The translations under genes were made by a program, and so were the position numbers. DNA of 64,000 bases from Methylobacter sp. (GTDB lineage Bacteria > Pseudomonadota > Gammaproteobacteria > Methylococcales > Methylomonadaceae). The notes below the pieces were generated by a model. It was not told the origin of the DNA, ran no database searches, and saw only the letters and a list, made by a program, of their open reading frames with translations. Position 1 is the stretch's first letter, and each line of letters opens with the position of its first letter. This document shows positions 45,493 through 54,847 of this stretch, one piece after another. The stretch covers positions 114,841 through 178,840 of the forward strand of contig JAQUOU010000002.1 in the NCBI GenBank assembly GCA_028716975.1, in the 5' to 3' direction.

Positions 45493-45800
45493 TTAATTCT
45501 ACTTTGTCAGATTACATGGACACTCTATTCAAAGATCGTCATTCCGGCATGGATTCACTCCGGGCTTTCCTGCCCGTAGCCCTGCGGGTAAATGCAAATT
45601 CGTTCCAGACGAATTTGTGCCGGACTAATTCGCCAGGAGCGAATTTGGATGTGCATCGCACAGGGCGAAGCCCGAACCGCAGGGAGGCGGTGAGCAATCC
45701 AGGCTCCAGGGACGGATTTAAATTCGCCATCCATGGCACTGGATACCCGCTTCCCGGCAAGTATGACGCACTTTTGCATAATCTGACAAAGTAGAATTAA
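45493..45800. mobile_element. 308-bp MITE with perfect 22-bp terminal inverted repeats
   Basis: The ends at 45493-45514 (TTAATTCTACTTTGTCAGAT plus TA) and 45779-45800 are exact reverse complements over 22 bp. The inside has no gene but contains GGCATGGATTCACTCCGGG and AAATTCG-type hairpins of dispersed repeat families. No transposase is encoded, so it must be mobilised in trans. A target duplication is not obvious. Confidence 0.75.
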
Positions 45801-45817
45801 GTAATTCAGGATTAGCA

Positions 45818-46186
45818 ATGGCAAAAGAACGACAACACAAACAAGCCTGCACTCGTCGTGAACTGGATGAAACAAGTTTTATAATCCGTCACATTTGTTT
45901 TAAGAAGCTGCCGACGTCAGCCATTATTTTCGCTTTTGAAGACATTGCCTATGCGTATGTCAACCATTGCATGCACATGCACAGGCCATTGAACTGCGAA
46001 CAGGATGATATTTTTGATGAAACCGGAAAATACCTGCGTTGCTCCATGCACGGCTTTATCTTCGATCTCAGGACTGGCGAGTGCCAAAGCCCGGTTTGTT
46101 TCGGACAACGCCTGCAATCGCTACGTCTGGAAGAAATTGACGGCATACTTTATTTTGCCGAAAAGCATCTGACCCTCATCGATTGA
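45818..46186 (+). CDS. Rieske [2Fe-2S] protein of the nif cluster
   Basis: A 122-residue soluble Rieske-type protein. Cluster ligands are C51 and H53 (HCMHMH) and C75 and H78 (LRCSMHGF). No membrane anchor or oxygenase domain is present, so it resembles the small Rieske proteins in Azotobacter-type nif clusters, possibly electron carriers or redox sensors. It starts 17 bases after the MITE end and is followed 12 bases later by the RseC-like gene. Confidence 0.88.
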   Translation: MAKERQHKQACTRRELDETSFIIRHICFKKLPTSAIIFAFEDIAYAYVNHCMHMHRPLNCEQDDIFDETGKYLRCSMHGFIFDLRTGECQSPVCFGQRLQSLRLEEIDGILYFAEKHLTLID

Positions 46187-46198
46187 ACAGGCATAGCG

Positions 46199-46636
46199 AT
46201 GATAGAAGAATTAGCGATAGTCGTGAAAATAGAAAACCATCAGGTCTGGGTTGAAAGTGGATCCAACAGTGCGTGTGGTGGATGTCAGCAAAAAGCATCC
46301 TGTACGACCAATGCCATCGGTAGCGCTCTTAAGAAGAAGTCAGTGCCGGTTGATTGCGACATTCAACTAAAAACCGGCGATCAAGTCATGGTCGCTATTG
46401 ATGAAAACCTGTTGCTGCGCGCTGCCTTATTATTGTACCTGTTGCCGTTAATGGCTCTGTTTACAGGCGCAGGCATTGCCGACTGGCTATTGGTGGATAA
46501 TGCCCGATACGCAGATTTATGGATTGCCGGCAGCGCTTTACTGAGTTTCCTGCTTTCGCTGTGGTTAATCAACAGAGCACAAAATCTGTTATTACTCAGC
46601 TATTACGCCCGGCCCGTTGTCGTAAAGAAAATTTAA
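46199..46636 (+). CDS. RseC/SoxR-reducing-system family membrane protein
   Basis: A 145-residue inner-membrane protein with an N-terminal cysteine cluster (CGGCQQKASC) and two membrane spans (LLLRAALLLYLLPLMALFTG and LWIAGSALLSFLLSLWLINR), the RseC layout. RseC is linked to the Rnf/Rsx electron-transport complex, which drives ferredoxin or flavodoxin reduction for nitrogenase. rnf genes are not in this window. It is in tight order with the Rieske gene and the unknown gene at 46650. Confidence 0.85.
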   Translation: MIEELAIVVKIENHQVWVESGSNSACGGCQQKASCTTNAIGSALKKKSVPVDCDIQLKTGDQVMVAIDENLLLRAALLLYLLPLMALFTGAGIADWLLVDNARYADLWIAGSALLSFLLSLWLINRAQNLLLLSYYARPVVVKKI

Positions 46637-46649
46637 CGCTGCGGCCAGT

Positions 46650-46949
46650 ATGAATGTCTGGGCTATTAATAAAGACACCCCGCTTAAGCTCCTGTTATTG
46701 GAACTGGTGCATCGTTATGGTGAAAACGCGCTGGCCTTAAACACCCAGGAGCAGCACTTTCAAGCTATCGATCTGTGTATGCTTAACGACCCCGGCCTGT
46801 CCGCCTATATCTACACCTTTGGCCAGAACGCAGGACGCTACGGGATTGACCTGAAATATCCCATTTCTGCGCATAATATTGTCGGCGAAAATGAAAACCT
46901 GACTTTAGATCAAATAATAGAGATACTATCTACTCACCTATTTTCTTAA
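46650..46949 (+). CDS. Unknown protein after RseC-like gene
   Basis: A 99-residue protein with no signal peptide. It contains LLLLELVHRYGENALALNTQ and AYIYTFGQNAGRYGIDLKYP. It begins 14 bases after the RseC-like stop and ends 13 bases before the next gene, so it belongs to the same unit. I do not recognise the family. The location suggests a role in nif electron transport or Fe-S protein upkeep. Confidence 0.55.
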   Translation: MNVWAINKDTPLKLLLLELVHRYGENALALNTQEQHFQAIDLCMLNDPGLSAYIYTFGQNAGRYGIDLKYPISAHNIVGENENLTLDQIIEILSTHLFS

Positions 46950-46961
46950 ATCCTGAACTTC

Positions 46962-47258
46962 ATGAACCAAGACCAACAAACCAAATGCCGCTATTTTGTA
47001 AGCTATAGCGGCATCAAGCTCCCGTTAAAGCTGGTTAATGAAATCACTGAAGCCGGCTTAAATAATCGAAATACTTATTATCGCGGTTATTTTGATGCCC
47101 AGGACAGAATGCTGCTTTGCCAGAAAGTGGTTTATGGTGAGGTTGAATCGGAACATCAATACCACTATTACGAGTCTGGGGTTTTAAAAAAGGCCCAAAT
47201 AACGGAAGACAATGAAGTCAGGGAAATTCATTTTAATGAGTTGGGTGAGATGATGTGA
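46962..47258 (+). CDS. Unknown small protein (possibly DUF6156)
   Basis: A 98-residue protein: CRYFVSYSGIKLPLKLVNEI, then RNTYYRGYFDAQDRMLLCQK and HYYESGVLKKAQIT. From memory this resembles the small nif-cluster family DUF6156; the name needs checking. It is the last gene of the nif region, after which a toxin-antitoxin remnant in the opposite direction begins. Confidence 0.6.
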   Translation: MNQDQQTKCRYFVSYSGIKLPLKLVNEITEAGLNNRNTYYRGYFDAQDRMLLCQKVVYGEVESEHQYHYYESGVLKKAQITEDNEVREIHFNELGEMM

Positions 47259-47301
47259 CTTGGTAAGGGCATTTAAAAATTCAGGTATTTTTATCAGCAT
47301 A

Positions 47302-47598
47302 TCAGCTGCAGTTTTTCCATGATTGAGGGTCTTTCCTTGCATGGAAAATTGCAGCAACTATAACCTGCTTACTTTGGATTAGATAGAAAATACGATATGG
47401 GAATCGGCGTACAGCAATTCGCCTTAGCTCTTTGTGGATTATTTTGTAATGTATTGGATTGCGTTCTATTTTTGATAGAGCTTCCTCAACACAAAGTAGA
47501 AAGTCATGGCCTAGACCCAATCACTGAACTTCATAATATTCAAAGACACTGTTAATGTCTAATTCGGCCTCTTTCCGAATGGTTAAAAAATATTTCAT
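47302..47598 (-). pseudogene. RelE/ParE-type toxin with in-frame stop
   Basis: The frame starts MKYFLTIRKEAELDINSVFE and YYEVQ, hits TGA, then continues in frame LGLGHDFLLCVEEALSKIE, RRFPYRIFYLIQ and a normal ParE end. A CGA to TGA change would explain it. The start overlaps the antitoxin stop by four bases, the normal coupling. A TTG just after the stop could restart translation, but would lack the first two elements of the fold. Probably inactive. Confidence 0.75.
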
Positions 47599-47798
47599 AC
47601 ATTACCGGTAATCCGCTCTTTAACCTCTGCCCATGAAGAGCCAACATCTTGATCATCGAGAAACGTCTGCAACCTGCGGTCAAGTTCAAGCTTCTGCTTT
47701 TCAGTCAATTCTATAGGAGTGCCTTCATCAATAATGCTGTCCCATAACTTTTCAGCCAAGACTATACGCTCAGAAATAGAAAGTTCTTGTATTTTCAT
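47595..47798 (-). CDS. Addiction-module antitoxin, RelB/ParD-like
   Basis: A 67-residue protein of the putative addiction module component family: ELSISERIVLAEKLWDSI, then LTEKQKLELDRRLQTFL and SWAEVKERI. It is normally paired with a RelE/ParE toxin, here the adjacent broken gene. It should bind toxin and its own promoter. With the toxin interrupted it may be a leftover. Confidence 0.8.
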   Translation of the reverse strand: MKIQELSISERIVLAEKLWDSIIDEGTPIELTEKQKLELDRRLQTFLDDQDVGSSWAEVKERITGNV

Positions 47799-48167
47799 AT
47801 AATTTGCCCAATATTGGATTCGTTAAAGCTAAATTATGCCAGCTGTAGGGCGCAATAGCGATAGGATATTGCATCACAACGATGCCCATCATACGGTAAT
47901 ACAGCTATCGCCTATTAGGTCCGGATTGTACCTTACGCGTTTTAGTTCAAATAATAAAGATTGTTTCTATTCATCTTTTTTCTTAAATTTTGCGGGTTAT
48001 GGATACTGCAATATCACGGTAATAAATTAAAAAACACTACTTGCCAGTTTTTAAGGTTAAGTTTATTGTTAGATATCGTGGAGTTTGACTATGACTCTAT
48101 TTCAGTATCCGACTGTAACCGGATCTTACCCTTCCGCAACGACTCTTGTAATCCATGGAGGTGATCT
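47799..48167. other. Non-coding gap before the PEBP-like gene
   Basis: No gene is supported. The stretch is AT-rich with a good GGAGGTGATCT ribosome-binding site just before 48168. It probably contains the divergent promoters for the antitoxin operon and for the PEBP-like gene; no clear consensus boxes are seen. Confidence 0.35.
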
Positions 48168-48740
48168 ATGAATTCAGCCAATCGTCACACGGCTTCCTGG
48201 TTAATTTTTTTAATTTCCAGCTTCTTTTATATCTCAGCCGCCTTATCCGCTGAAGGAGAACCCAACATGACCATGATTCTCAAATCCCCCGACTTTGACC
48301 ACCAGGGAGAAATTCCTAAAATATTTACTTGTGATGGAGAGGATACATCGCCTTCTTTAAGCTGGTCGGGGCTTCCGCAAAACACCAAAAGCCTGGTGTT
48401 AATTGTCGATGACCCCGATGCGCCCGATCCTGCCGCCCCCAAAATGACCTGGGTACACTGGCTGCTTTATAATATTCCTCCGGCTGTTAAAGAATTGCCA
48501 AAAGCCATCGCTGCCGGCGATTTGCCGGTTGGTACGCATCAAGGCAAAAACGACTGGAAACGGACTGGCTATGGCGGGCCTTGCCCGCCTGTTGGCCGGC
48601 ATCGTTATTTTCATAAACTTTACGCCCTCGATATTGAATTACCGGATCTGCATCAGCCCAATAAAGCCCAACTTGAAAAAGCAATGGCAGGGCATATTAT
48701 TGGTCAGACAGAGCTTATAGGAACTTACCAGAAAAAGTAA
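48168..48740 (+). CDS. YbhB/YbcL-type phosphatidylethanolamine-binding-like protein
   Basis: A 190-residue protein with a signal peptide (hydrophobic LIFLISSFFYISAALSA, cleaved before EGEPN) and the PEBP core: TCDGEDTSPSLSWSGLP, VDDPDAPDP, WVHWLLYNIP and GYGGPCPPVGRHRYFHKLYAL. The anion-binding pocket residues of the family are kept. Bacterial members are of unknown physiological role, possibly ligand binding in the periplasm. GGAGGT lies seven bases before the ATG. Confidence 0.9.
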   Translation: MNSANRHTASWLIFLISSFFYISAALSAEGEPNMTMILKSPDFDHQGEIPKIFTCDGEDTSPSLSWSGLPQNTKSLVLIVDDPDAPDPAAPKMTWVHWLLYNIPPAVKELPKAIAAGDLPVGTHQGKNDWKRTGYGGPCPPVGRHRYFHKLYALDIELPDLHQPNKAQLEKAMAGHIIGQTELIGTYQKK

Positions 48741-48863
48741 ATAAACAATGCCGCTTGGAAGAGAATTCAGGGATGCTGAGTACAGGAACAGGTTAGAGGC
48801 TATTGAGAGTAGACAAATACCCAAGGCTGATTCAGCATCAAAATAAAGCAGCAGGTTTAATAG

Positions 48864-49298
48864 ATGTGGATACAAAAAGAATTCGTATTATCCCCAAGAA
48901 GCAGGGGATTTCATCTCATTACCGATGAGATAGTAACGGCTATTCCCGGCTTGGGCTCAATAAAGTGCGGGTTGCTGCACCTGTTTATCAAGCATACTTC
49001 GGCATCTTTAACGATTAATGAGAACGCCGACCCGACCGTGCGACAGGATCTGGAAAGCCACTTCAATAAGTTCGTCCCGGAGCGAGCTCCTTATTACCGG
49101 CACGACTATGAAGGCGATGACGATATGCCCGCCCATATAAAAAATTGCCTACTGGGTTCCAGTGTCAGTATTCCTATTACCGATGGCACTCTGAATTTGG
49201 GTATTTGGCAAGGCATATACTTGTGTGAACATCGGAACCGGGGAGGAAACAGAAGTATTGTGGCCACAATCTACGGTCAATCTGGCTCTGAGGAATAA
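48864..49298 (+). CDS. yjbQ: YjbQ/UPF0047 family protein
   Basis: A 144-residue protein of the secondary thiamine-phosphate synthase/UPF0047 family: LLHLFIKHTSASLTINENAD (catalytic His region), RHDYEGDDDMPAHIKN and GTLNLGIWQGIYLCEHRN. Members have low thiamine-phosphate synthase activity in vitro; the natural role is unsettled. It stands alone, with a dispersed repeat following. Confidence 0.9.
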   Translation: MWIQKEFVLSPRSRGFHLITDEIVTAIPGLGSIKCGLLHLFIKHTSASLTINENADPTVRQDLESHFNKFVPERAPYYRHDYEGDDDMPAHIKNCLLGSSVSIPITDGTLNLGIWQGIYLCEHRNRGGNRSIVATIYGQSGSEE

Positions 49299-49322
49299 AC
49301 CTGGATAAAGATGATTTATCGC

Positions 49323-49534
49323 TGCGAGACAGGCCTCGAGTAGTTCTCGGAAGCGATAGAACCTGTGTTTTCACGAAGCTTTAGCTTAGTAAACATGCGG
49401 GCTTGCTTTTCATACCCCTTGTTCGAGGAAAGCAATACCTGTTTTGAGCGGTCGCCGTAAGGAGTGTCGGGGGAATCGCAAGCATTTTGCTTGGGCTGGG
49501 ATGCCTAAACCAAGCTGTCGCAAAAATAACGACT
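49323..49534 (+). repeat. Dispersed repeat, copy 2
   Basis: This is the second copy of the element at 21401-21675, same orientation: the left 57 bases match in 50 positions and the right-end block (GGGATGCCT, TCGCAAAAATAACGACT) is conserved, with a different and shorter middle. It lies directly after yjbQ. Confidence 0.7.
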
Positions 49535-50304
49535 ATCCGGATTATTTATCTTTTTTCTTTCTGATAGGGTATTGAATTGATAAATATGATTATCAGGCTA
49601 ATAATAAACTATTGACTTTCAGTCTTTGCTTATTTTAGATTATAATTTTAATTAAGATATATTGTTGCCAACTTATACTGCAAAATTGGCTAATTTGAAA
49701 TTTTACATTTTTAAATCATAGAAATAGTAGGTATTTTTTTTTTTAATAATTTCATTTATCTCCTGAAAAAAAACAAGAGTAACAACTTTGATAAGCTAGC
49801 GGCTATCTATCTATATATAAAATCTCTACTCCACTGGATATAGCGATCACCATATATTTATTATAGAAATTTGTTCTTCAGACGAAAGATATTATTTGTT
49901 AATAATCATACAATCTTTATCTATTTATTACTTTGTAGATAAAGATTCTGAAAATATGAGAAACATATGACTTTTAATTGTTCCTTAAAGATAAGGTAAG
50001 AGCTTAACTTATTTTAAAATTGATAAAAGGTTCATAAAAAAGGTTTTATTAATATTCGGTATGATGGTTGATTCATTATTCTTTGAAACCTCAAGGCATA
50101 TTTTATGACTGAAGGGTATTTCTTTATCTGCCTTTCTTATATCTCATATATGTAAAGGCAATTAACTACCACCTATAAATGTTAGTTTCCCACAGGCATA
50201 TTTATAGCACCAGGAAGAAGCACTGTTCTGAATGAACTTGCGGGTGAAAAGCTCTGTGCAGGCACTCTTGCGAAAACTTTAAAAGATCGGGAAAGAGAGA
50301 ACAA
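49535..50304. other. AT-rich leader before the polysaccharide cluster
   Basis: No gene in 770 bases. The composition drops sharply in GC, marking the border to the exopolysaccharide region. The stretch probably contains the promoter and a long untranslated leader for the glycosyltransferase at 50305; a GGAAAGAGAG lies just before that start. I see no ops or JUMPstart element. Confidence 0.4.
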
Positions 50305-51525
50305 ATGAAAATTTTAGTTAGCAGCATGATTTTTTATCCTGACCATAGTGGAATTGCCCTCTATTCCTCTGATTTTGCTTTTTATGCCGCTGAAAAAGGT
50401 CACGAAGTAACTGTAGTAACAGGGTTTCCATTTTATCCAATGTGGCAAAAGTCGCCTGAAGATAAAAGAAAACTGTTTAGGAAAGATAAGGCGAAAGATG
50501 TGACGATCCTAAGAGGTTACTTATATGTACCACAAAAGCCTTCCACAAAAAAAAGAATCTTCCAGGAATTAACTTTTCTCTTTTTCGCTTTCATTAATTT
50601 TTTCCGGGTCAAAAAGCCAGACGTAATAGTGATATTTACCACGCCCCTTTCTTTGGGTTTAGTTGGGGCAATATTTAAAAGAATTTACAGATGTGAACTC
50701 GTTATAAATATTCAGGACTTTCAGATAGAAGCAGCTGACTCATTGGGAATGGTAGGCAAATTTTCTTTTATAAAGTTACTTGAGAAAATTGAAAGATATA
50801 GCTATAAAAAAGCGGATATTGTTAGTTCTATTTCAGATTCAATGGTTGAATTGGTAAAAGAAAAAGGAATAAAGCCAGATAAGATTTACCTATGGCCGAA
50901 CTGGATAAATATAAAAGACTACGGACTCGAATTGAATACCGGAAGTTTCAGAAAAAAATATTCTATTAAAACGAGTCAAAAAATTATCGGCTATGCAGGA
51001 AACATTGGACTCAAACAGGGCTTGCAAACTCTGATTGATCTAGCTGAACAATTTAAAGATGACAATAGCTTGTTGTTTATAATTATTGGTGAAGGCGGCG
51101 ATCTTCAAAACTTGAAAGATTATCATGCCAAGAAAAATATTGCCAATATCAGATTCATACCTTTTCTAAACCAAACAGAATATAAAGAATTTTTGTCAGA
51201 TGCAGATGCGATTTTCGTTTCGCAAAAGAAAACAACAAGGGATATTTACTTTCCTTCAAAGCTATTAGGGCTCATGTCTGTTCCTAAGCTTTTATTTCTT
51301 TCCGCAGACAAAGAATCGGAATTATATAAAGTCTTAAAAAATAATCAGTTGGGAATGGTTTGTGAATATGGTGATTTACCAAGTATGAAAAATTGTGTAT
51401 CTTTGATCAAAGAGGAAGCACCTATTATTGAAAAATATAAGGAAAATGCTTTTAGCTTTGTTCAGCAATACGATAGAGAATCAGTGTTAAATAATGCATT
51501 AACTAAAATATCTGGAAATCAATAA
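50305..51525 (+). CDS. WcaI-like glycosyltransferase family 4
   Basis: A 406-residue GT-B glycosyltransferase. The N-terminal domain has [18 protein letters not shown] and [11 protein letters not shown], close to the WcaI fucosyltransferase-like group. The C-terminal domain has [20 protein letters not shown] and a nucleotide-sugar pocket ([15 protein letters not shown]). It transfers a sugar to a lipid-linked repeat unit in the cytoplasm. It is coupled to the epimerase gene (one-base overlap, TAATG). A decayed relative lies at 53780. Confidence 0.85.
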   Translation: MKILVSSMIFYPDHSGIALYSSDFAFYAAEKGHEVTVVTGFPFYPMWQKSPEDKRKLFRKDKAKDVTILRGYLYVPQKPSTKKRIFQELTFLFFAFINFFRVKKPDVIVIFTTPLSLGLVGAIFKRIYRCELVINIQDFQIEAADSLGMVGKFSFIKLLEKIERYSYKKADIVSSISDSMVELVKEKGIKPDKIYLWPNWINIKDYGLELNTGSFRKKYSIKTSQKIIGYAGNIGLKQGLQTLIDLAEQFKDDNSLLFIIIGEGGDLQNLKDYHAKKNIANIRFIPFLNQTEYKEFLSDADAIFVSQKKTTRDIYFPSKLLGLMSVPKLLFLSADKESELYKVLKNNQLGMVCEYGDLPSMKNCVSLIKEEAPIIEKYKENAFSFVQQYDRESVLNNALTKISGNQ

Positions 51526-52574
51526 TGAAAAAAGTAATTGTTACAGGTTCTAGCGGGTTAATAGGAAGTGAAGTTGTTGAAAGTTATTGTCAAAAAGGAT
51601 GGGATGTTTATGGAATAGATAATAATATGAGAGCAGATTTTTTTGGCGCCCAGGGTGATACGCGATGGAATCAGAAAAGATTACAGCAGATGTATGGAAA
51701 TTTTTATCATACCGAATTGGATATACGGAACCGGGCTGAGGTTTTAAAAACTATAGAAAGTATAAAGCCCTATGCGATTGTTCATACTGCAGCTCAACCA
51801 AGCCATGATCTTGCTGCCTCCCGGCCTTTTGATGATTTTGATGTAAACGCAGCAGGTACTTTAAATTTATTGGAATCAGCCCGAACATATTGTCCAGAGG
51901 CTATTTTCGTGCATATGTCAACTAATAAAGTATATGGTGACGCTCCAAATGAACTTAATCTCGTAGAAAAAGAAACTCGTTGGGACTATGTAGATCAGGA
52001 GTTTAAGAATGGTATAAATGAAAATTTCCGTATTGATCAATCCAAACATTCTCTTTTTGGCGCTTCCAAAGTCGCTGGTGATATATATGTTCAGGAATAT
52101 GGCCGGTATTTTGGCATATATACCTGTTGTCTGAGGGGCGGTTGTCTGACAGGTCCAAAACACTCAGGCGTGGAGCTTCATGGTTTTTTAAGTTATCTTA
52201 TTAAATGTAATTTGGAAGGCAGGAAATACAATATCTTCGGCTACAAGGGAAAACAAGTTCGGGATAACATCCATTCTCATGATGTTGTAAAATTTATAGA
52301 AGCTTTCATTGAGTCACCAAGAAAAGCTGAGGTATATAATATCGGAGGCGGAAGAGATAATTCCATTTCTATATTAGAGGCCTTTGAGCTGATTGAATCT
52401 ATTTCCGGAAAGAAAATGGTTTATGAATATATTGATAAAAACCGGGAAGGTGATCATATCTGTTATATTTCAGATTTGACAAAAATGAAGACCCATTATC
52501 CCTCATGGAATATAACCAAGGATTTAAAGACAACATTTGAGGAAATATATACTAGCTGGTTAAATAAAGGTTAA
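51525..52574 (+). CDS. NAD-dependent sugar-nucleotide epimerase (SDR family)
   Basis: A 349-residue extended SDR protein: NAD-binding [15 protein letters not shown] (6-20), [15 protein letters not shown] and [12 protein letters not shown]. The catalytic YxxxK motif reads FGASK (F178, K182), so the usual Tyr is replaced by Phe; this occurs in a subgroup related to CDP-paratose 2-epimerase. It should act on a nucleotide sugar for the glycosyltransferase encoded just upstream. A bidirectional terminator follows. Confidence 0.8.
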   Translation: MKKVIVTGSSGLIGSEVVESYCQKGWDVYGIDNNMRADFFGAQGDTRWNQKRLQQMYGNFYHTELDIRNRAEVLKTIESIKPYAIVHTAAQPSHDLAASRPFDDFDVNAAGTLNLLESARTYCPEAIFVHMSTNKVYGDAPNELNLVEKETRWDYVDQEFKNGINENFRIDQSKHSLFGASKVAGDIYVQEYGRYFGIYTCCLRGGCLTGPKHSGVELHGFLSYLIKCNLEGRKYNIFGYKGKQVRDNIHSHDVVKFIEAFIESPRKAEVYNIGGGRDNSISILEAFELIESISGKKMVYEYIDKNREGDHICYISDLTKMKTHYPSWNITKDLKTTFEEIYTSWLNKG

Positions 52575-52601
52575 GTCAAATTCATTTCCATCAGAGGTTT
52601 A

Positions 52602-52625
52602 AACCACCGGCTTTAGCCGGTGGTT
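52602..52625. terminator. Bidirectional terminator hairpin
   Basis: A 10-bp perfect stem AACCACCGGC/GCCGGTGGTT with loop TTTA, flanked by A and T runs, lies between two convergent genes and can stop transcription from both sides. Confidence 0.75.
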
Positions 52626-52636
52626 GTTTAGATGTA

Positions 52637-53569
52637 TTAAAGCATTTTCGCAAAGTAAGCAATGGTTTCCTTTAAACCATCTTCCAAATTAACTTTCGGT
52701 TCCCATCCCAGCTTTTCTTTTGCTAAGTTAATATTAGGCTGGCGTTGCTTTGGGTCGTCCTGGGGTAAAGGTTTAAAGACTATTTTCGAATGAGAGCCTG
52801 ATAGTCTAAGAATTTTTTCGGCCAGTTCAAGCATGGTAAATTCGCCAGGATTCCCAATATTTACTGGCCCAGTAAAGTCTTGCGCAGAATCCATCATACG
52901 GATAATTACTTCAATCAGATCATCCACATAACAGAAGGAGCGTGATTGCGCGCCATCTCCATAGATAGTGATATCATCTCCTTTTAATGCCTGCACGATA
53001 AAATTACTTACAACGCGGCCATCATTTGGATGCATACGGGGTCCATAGGTATTAAATATACGAACAACTTTTATTCTTAATTGATGCTGTCGAAAATAAT
53101 CAAAAAATAATGTTTCGGCGCATCGTTTACCTTCATCGTAACAACTGCGAATTCCAACTGGATTCACCCTTCCCCAATATTCCTCAATTTGTGGATGGAT
53201 TTCAGGATCCCCATAGACTTCAGAGGTTGAAGCCTGCAAAATTCTGGCCTTGACCCGCTTTGCCAATCCCAGCATATTAATGGCGCCATGCACAGAAGTT
53301 TTTGTAGTTTGGACGGGATCAAATTGATAATGCACAGGTGAAGCTGGACATGCCAGGTTATATATCTGATCAACCTCCACATAAAGCGGAAATGTCACAT
53401 CATGACGCATGACCTCAAAATACGGATTGCTCATTAAGTGAGCAATATTATGTTTCGACCCGGTAAAAAAATTATCGACGCACAAAACGTCATGACCCTC
53501 ACTTAATAACCGTTCGCATAAGTGAGAGCCAAGAAAGCCCGCGCCCCCCGTAACAAGAATCTTTTCCAT
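52637..53569 (-). CDS. uxs: UDP-glucuronate decarboxylase (UDP-xylose synthase)
   Basis: A 310-residue extended SDR enzyme of the UXS family, making UDP-xylose from UDP-glucuronate. NAD motif [10 protein letters not shown] (8-17), catalytic T115/S116 in [10 protein letters not shown]144 and K148 in SCYDEGKR, and [19 protein letters not shown], typical of UXS. It is transcribed leftward and convergent with the epimerase. It supplies xylose for the exopolysaccharide. Confidence 0.9.
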   Translation of the reverse strand: MEKILVTGGAGFLGSHLCERLLSEGHDVLCVDNFFTGSKHNIAHLMSNPYFEVMRHDVTFPLYVEVDQIYNLACPASPVHYQFDPVQTTKTSVHGAINMLGLAKRVKARILQASTSEVYGDPEIHPQIEEYWGRVNPVGIRSCYDEGKRCAETLFFDYFRQHQLRIKVVRIFNTYGPRMHPNDGRVVSNFIVQALKGDDITIYGDGAQSRSFCYVDDLIEVIIRMMDSAQDFTGPVNIGNPGEFTMLELAEKILRLSGSHSKIVFKPLPQDDPKQRQPNINLAKEKLGWEPKVNLEDGLKETIAYFAKML

Positions 53570-53779
53570 TATAGACCTCTACCTTAGTTATGTAAATTTT
53601 CACGAGTTTGCAACTCAAAGAGCTTCGCGTCAACGCGTCAACCAAGAGATATTGTAACACGATATGAACTAATCCCTCTTTGCCCAGAAACCCAAGCCGT
53701 AAGAAATATCGATAGAAGAGATATATAAAGTCCTGACAAACAATGTGAAAGACTCATAGAGTGTTCATCGGATAGGAAA

Positions 53780-54190
53780 TAGTTGAAATAGCATCCTAAA
53801 GTACGGGCAAATTTTGTTATAGCACCGGTTTTATCCATACCCAGCTTGGCTTCGTTCAAAGCCCTGAATATGCAATAGGCTTTTACTGCCAAGTTTGCAA
53901 AACAGCAATAAGGCAGGTATGCAGAAAGGTAGGCTCAATGGTAATGACTACATCCGGTTTCCAAAACCATTTCTGGAAGAGAATCGGCAAACCGGAAACG
54001 GCGAAACTGCACAGATGAATCAGGCGATTTAATGTTTTTGGCGTTTGGGAACAAATAACGGACAGCGAAATACAGTGACTTTGTTGATCAGCTCTTGACG
54101 ATACGGTCAACTTTAATAATCCTTGCCAACCCGCCATTCAGGATAATAAGGCGGCGCGCAGATTATTCGAATTTCATGCTCATTCGCATA
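53780..54190 (-). pseudogene. Decayed WcaI-like glycosyltransferase
   Basis: Fragments in different frames read IRIICAPPYYPEWRVGKDY, then VTVFRCPLFVPKRQ, PDVVITIEPTFL and SKSLLHIQGFERSQAG. This order matches the N-terminal domain of WcaI-like glycosyltransferases, with stops and frameshifts between. The C-terminal half is gone. It is an older relative of the gene at 50305. Confidence 0.75.
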
Positions 54191-54259
54191 TCTCATCGGA
54201 ATACTTATTGATTCCGGTTAATTTGGAAGCATCGTTGAGATAAGGTATAAAGTAAATTT

Positions 54260-54847
54260 TCAAAGTGTTGCAAACTTAATAATGCGTTCCTTGATCATGC
54301 GCGCTGGGTTTCCAGCATAGACTTTCCAAGAGTCCAAGTCTTTAAATGTAACTGCCCTAGCTCCTAATACTGCCCCTTCATTTACAGTAACTCCGGGACC
54401 AACAAATGCTTCAGCACAGATCCAACTATTCTTGCCAATGTTTATTGGGAAGGCAATCAGTTGAAAGTCTGGATCATTGTAATCATGAGTCCCAGCACAT
54501 AAGTGCGCACCCTGAGAGACAATAGCGTGTTCACCAAGAGTGATATTTGCTTGGTTGTAACAATTTACATCGTTAGCCAGGCAAGAAAAATCACCCATTT
54601 CAAGAGCCCAGGGCGCCCAAATAATGGCTTTAGGATAAATTAGACAATCATTGCCAATTTTTGCGCCGAAAATTCGTAGAATAAAAGCTCTCCAGCGGTG
54701 CATGGGCCGTGGAGTGTAACGAAATAATATGATATAAACCAATCCCCAAAGAGCACGCATAATACGGTTCAACAGTGTAAAACTGGGACCGTGCAAACCG
54801 CTGTTATCTTTAATTATAGTCATGTGCAATTCAATCACTGAGGACAT
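54260..54847 (-). CDS. WcaF-like exopolysaccharide acetyltransferase
   Basis: A 195-residue left-handed beta-helix acetyltransferase: WRAFILRIFGAKIGNDCLIY, LANDVNCYNQANITLGEH, SQGAHLCAGTHDYNDPDF and GPGVTVNEGAVLGARAV, the WcaF pattern with its catalytic His in THDY. It should O-acetylate the polysaccharide repeat. The start at 54847 overlaps the upstream glycosyltransferase by 17 bases; ATG 54823 is an alternative. Confidence 0.88.
   Translation of the reverse strand: MSSVIELHMTIIKDNSGLHGPSFTLLNRIMRALWGLVYIILFRYTPRPMHRWRAFILRIFGAKIGNDCLIYPKAIIWAPWALEMGDFSCLANDVNCYNQANITLGEHAIVSQGAHLCAGTHDYNDPDFQLIAFPINIGKNSWICAEAFVGPGVTVNEGAVLGARAVTFKDLDSWKVYAGNPARMIKERIIKFATL

Noticed and set aside
45504-45794. 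96-codon frame between nifF and the Rieske gene
   Set aside because: It lies wholly within the 308-bp inverted-repeat element and encodes repeat sequence.
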